Below, in pieces: positions 5,864 to 7,239 of a stretch of DNA of 7,239 bases. A model generated the notes under the pieces. It was not told the DNA's origin, did no database searches, and saw nothing but the letters and a program-made list of their open reading frames with translations. The stretch comes from Campylobacter sp. UBA1713 (GTDB taxonomy: Bacteria > Campylobacterota > Campylobacteria > Campylobacterales > Campylobacteraceae), in contig DCIZ01000136.1 in NCBI GenBank assembly GCA_002317305.1, positions 1-7,239 on the forward strand. The letters are read 5' to 3'. Each line of letters starts with the position of its first letter. Within the stretch, counting starts at the first letter, position 1. The position numbers and the translations under genes were made by a program.

Positions 5864-7098
5864 TGAAGATAAGTTCCATTTTTTACAGCATTACGATGAT
5901 TTTTATCATCGCTTTGGCATGCATCTTTGTAACGTTCATCTCTGTCATGCAATACGACAAAGCGGTCAAGCAAGCCCAAATTCAAGCACGCTACTCGCTC
6001 ATATCGTTTTCGGCGCGCCTCTACCTAAACGGACTAAGCAGTCAAGAAGAATTTGTGGAGAATCTGAAAAGCTTTAACACAAAGGTCATTCCGCAAATAG
6101 AAGAGATGCGAAACATTCTCTCGCTTGGCGTTACTCGTGGCACCATTCAGCTCGAAGACGGCTTCTCTACCATCTACCAGTATAAAGGCAAAACCGTGCT
6201 ACGAGTGGTGGACAACGGCGATGAGATTTTCATTCAAGATGACGACTCACACTCGTTTCTGCTCTATGTGGTGCGAATCGCCTTTATATTTGTGGCGTTT
6301 TTGCTCATGCTTTTTTACGGCTATGTCATAAAAAAGATAAAACCACTTCGCGACTTACGAAGTGAGATAAACAAATTTGCAAAAGGCGATTTGGACGTGA
6401 AGAATCTCTCGCGAGGCTATGACGAAATCTCCATCGTCTCAGATGCTTTTTACCGCGCGGTGAGTGAGCTACGAATTTTACAAGAGAGCAGAAGGCTTTT
6501 TTTGCGGAATTCACTTCATGAGCTAAAAACGCCACTGACAAAAGGTCGCCTAATAGTCGAAATGATGCCAAACGAAAAACCGCGTGAAAGGCTAAATTCG
6601 GTCTTTACAAAGATGGAGACGCTAATAGCGCAGTTTGCGTTAGTCGAGCAAGTCCAGTCTACTTACAACAAAGCCGAAGCGCAAAATTTTTCTGTGATTC
6701 ATGTAGTAGACAACGCCATCGACAAAAGCATGTGTGAGGCTGAACGCCTAAAAGTAGACGTGGTAGCGGCGTTTGAAGTGGCGTGCAACTTTGAGATGTT
6801 GAGCGTGGCGGTGAAAAACCTCATAGACAACGGGCTAAAATATTCGCACGATAACTTCGTGGAACTCTTTGTAGGAAGCAAATTTGTCAGCGTTTCAAAT
6901 TTGGGCGATCCGCTCGAGCGTGAACTGGCTTACTACGAACAGCCTTTCATAAGAGGCGACAACTCAAAAGCAGGCACGTCTAAAAACAGCTTTGGGCTGG
7001 GGCTTTACATAGTGAGCCACATCTGTAAAGCACACGGGTTTAAGTTTTCTTACGAATATGTAAACGGCAAGTCGGTCTTTCGCATAGATTTTGAATAA
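5863..7098 (+). CDS. ArsS-like membrane sensor histidine kinase, no adjacent response regulator
   Basis: This 411-residue inner-membrane two-component kinase would phosphorylate an unidentified response regulator. TM1 is at about 6-28 and TM2 at about 132-156, enclosing a periplasmic domain of about 100 residues. A HAMP linker spans about 154-205. The H-box is SLHELKTPLTKGRL with phospho-acceptor H219. The catalytic domain has an N-box VKNLIDNGLKYS (N319, N323), an F-box PFIRGDNSK (361-369) and a G2 box FGLGLYIV (377-384). The G1 region, SNLGDP (345-350), departs from DxGxG. The H-box and overall layout resemble the ArsS/CprS group. The sensor domain contains no histidine except H130 at the membrane edge, so the histidine-based pH sensing described for H. 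pylori ArsS is not evident. Its ATG overlaps the ciaB stop by one base, implying translational coupling. Confidence 0.9.
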   Translation: MKISSIFYSITMIFIIALACIFVTFISVMQYDKAVKQAQIQARYSLISFSARLYLNGLSSQEEFVENLKSFNTKVIPQIEEMRNILSLGVTRGTIQLEDGFSTIYQYKGKTVLRVVDNGDEIFIQDDDSHSFLLYVVRIAFIFVAFLLMLFYGYVIKKIKPLRDLRSEINKFAKGDLDVKNLSRGYDEISIVSDAFYRAVSELRILQESRRLFLRNSLHELKTPLTKGRLIVEMMPNEKPRERLNSVFTKMETLIAQFALVEQVQSTYNKAEAQNFSVIHVVDNAIDKSMCEAERLKVDVVAAFEVACNFEMLSVAVKNLIDNGLKYSHDNFVELFVGSKFVSVSNLGDPLERELAYYEQPFIRGDNSKAGTSKNSFGLGLYIVSHICKAHGFKFSYEYVNGKSVFRIDFE

Positions 7099-7172
7099 AT
7101 TCATAAAAATGGAATGCGGAAAAATTCGCTTTTGTATGAATTTAACGTTTTTAAATAACCGAAATTTTCCGC
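7096..7172. repeat. Interlocked inverted repeats after the histidine kinase
   Basis: Arm A, TAAATTCATA (7096-7105, including the kinase stop codon), is the exact reverse complement of A' (7135-7144). Arm B, GCGGAAAAATTCG (7116-7128), pairs with B' (7160-7172) at 12 of 13 positions. The order A-B-A'-B' means the two stems cross, as in a pseudoknot, or act as alternatives. Function is unknown; a 3' end structure or protein-binding palindromes are possible. Confidence 0.55.
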
Positions 7173-7188
7173 ACTACGCACTCAGAAC

Positions 7189-7217
7189 GGGGTCGCAGGG
7201 GCGAAAGCCCCCGCCCC
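7189..7217. repeat. GC-rich stem with GAAA tetraloop, possible terminator or dispersed repeat
   Basis: GGGGC (7198-7202), GAAA, GCCCC (7207-7211) form a tight hairpin. The stem extends through CG/CG (7194-7195 with 7212-7213) and GGGG/CCCC (7189-7192 with 7214-7217), with small bulges. A T5 tract comes only at 7233-7237, 15 nt after the stem, so it is not a standard intrinsic terminator. The remaining bases to the window end are C/G-rich, unlike the rest of the region. The whole gap 7099-7239 shows no coding sequence. Confidence 0.5.
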
Positions 7218-7239
7218 ACCGTCCCGCCGCCGTTTTTCT

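Noticed and set aside
1..7239. tRNA, rRNA, CRISPR or insertion sequence
   Set aside because: No cloverleaf-like sequence, regularly spaced repeats, transposase-like frame or paired terminal repeats were seen; nearly all DNA is taken up by seven recognisable genes.

Overview
This 7.2-kb stretch looks like core chromosome of a Campylobacter species. Evidence is an intact CiaB-type protein, a RibB with a decayed GTP cyclohydrolase II half, an ArsS-like sensor kinase, epsilonproteobacterial versions of HslV and L9, and a very high density of AAATTT hexamers. Base composition, sampled by eye in the mid-forties % GC, fits the C. curvus/rectus/showae group better than C. jejuni, but I cannot name the species.

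Left half, minus strand (2884 down to 53): rplI, hslV, a HAD-family protein and pheA form one tightly packed unit with gaps of 8, 8 and 2 nt. Each downstream Shine-Dalgarno lies over or beside the preceding stop. An extended -10 promoter sits just before rplI. Two points stand out. hslV is not followed by its partner hslU, and the HAD protein lacks the catalytic aspartates of motif I.

Centre: a 93-nt divergent region (2885-2977) holds two back-to-back promoters that share DNA, one for the rplI unit and one for ribB. RibB on the plus strand makes the four-carbon riboflavin precursor. Its C-terminal GTP cyclohydrolase II-like domain has no zinc-binding cysteine cluster.

Right half, plus strand (4094-7098): ciaB, the homologue of Campylobacter invasion antigen B, overlaps by one base (TAATG) a membrane histidine kinase with no response regulator in the window. 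CiaB carries an HExxH motif and a downstream EExxA motif, which suggests a zinc metallopeptidase of the gluzincin/M49-like type.

Right end (7099-7239): no gene is seen. The stretch contains two interlocked inverted repeats and then an abrupt GC-rich segment with a GAAA-loop hairpin, running off the window. At the left end (1-52) there are two mutually exclusive hairpins and possibly the first codons of another minus-strand gene. No tRNA, rRNA, CRISPR array or insertion sequence was found. The most notable observations are the CiaB metalloprotease signature, the HAD pseudoenzyme motif and the interlocked repeats at the right end; none amounts to proof of a new system.
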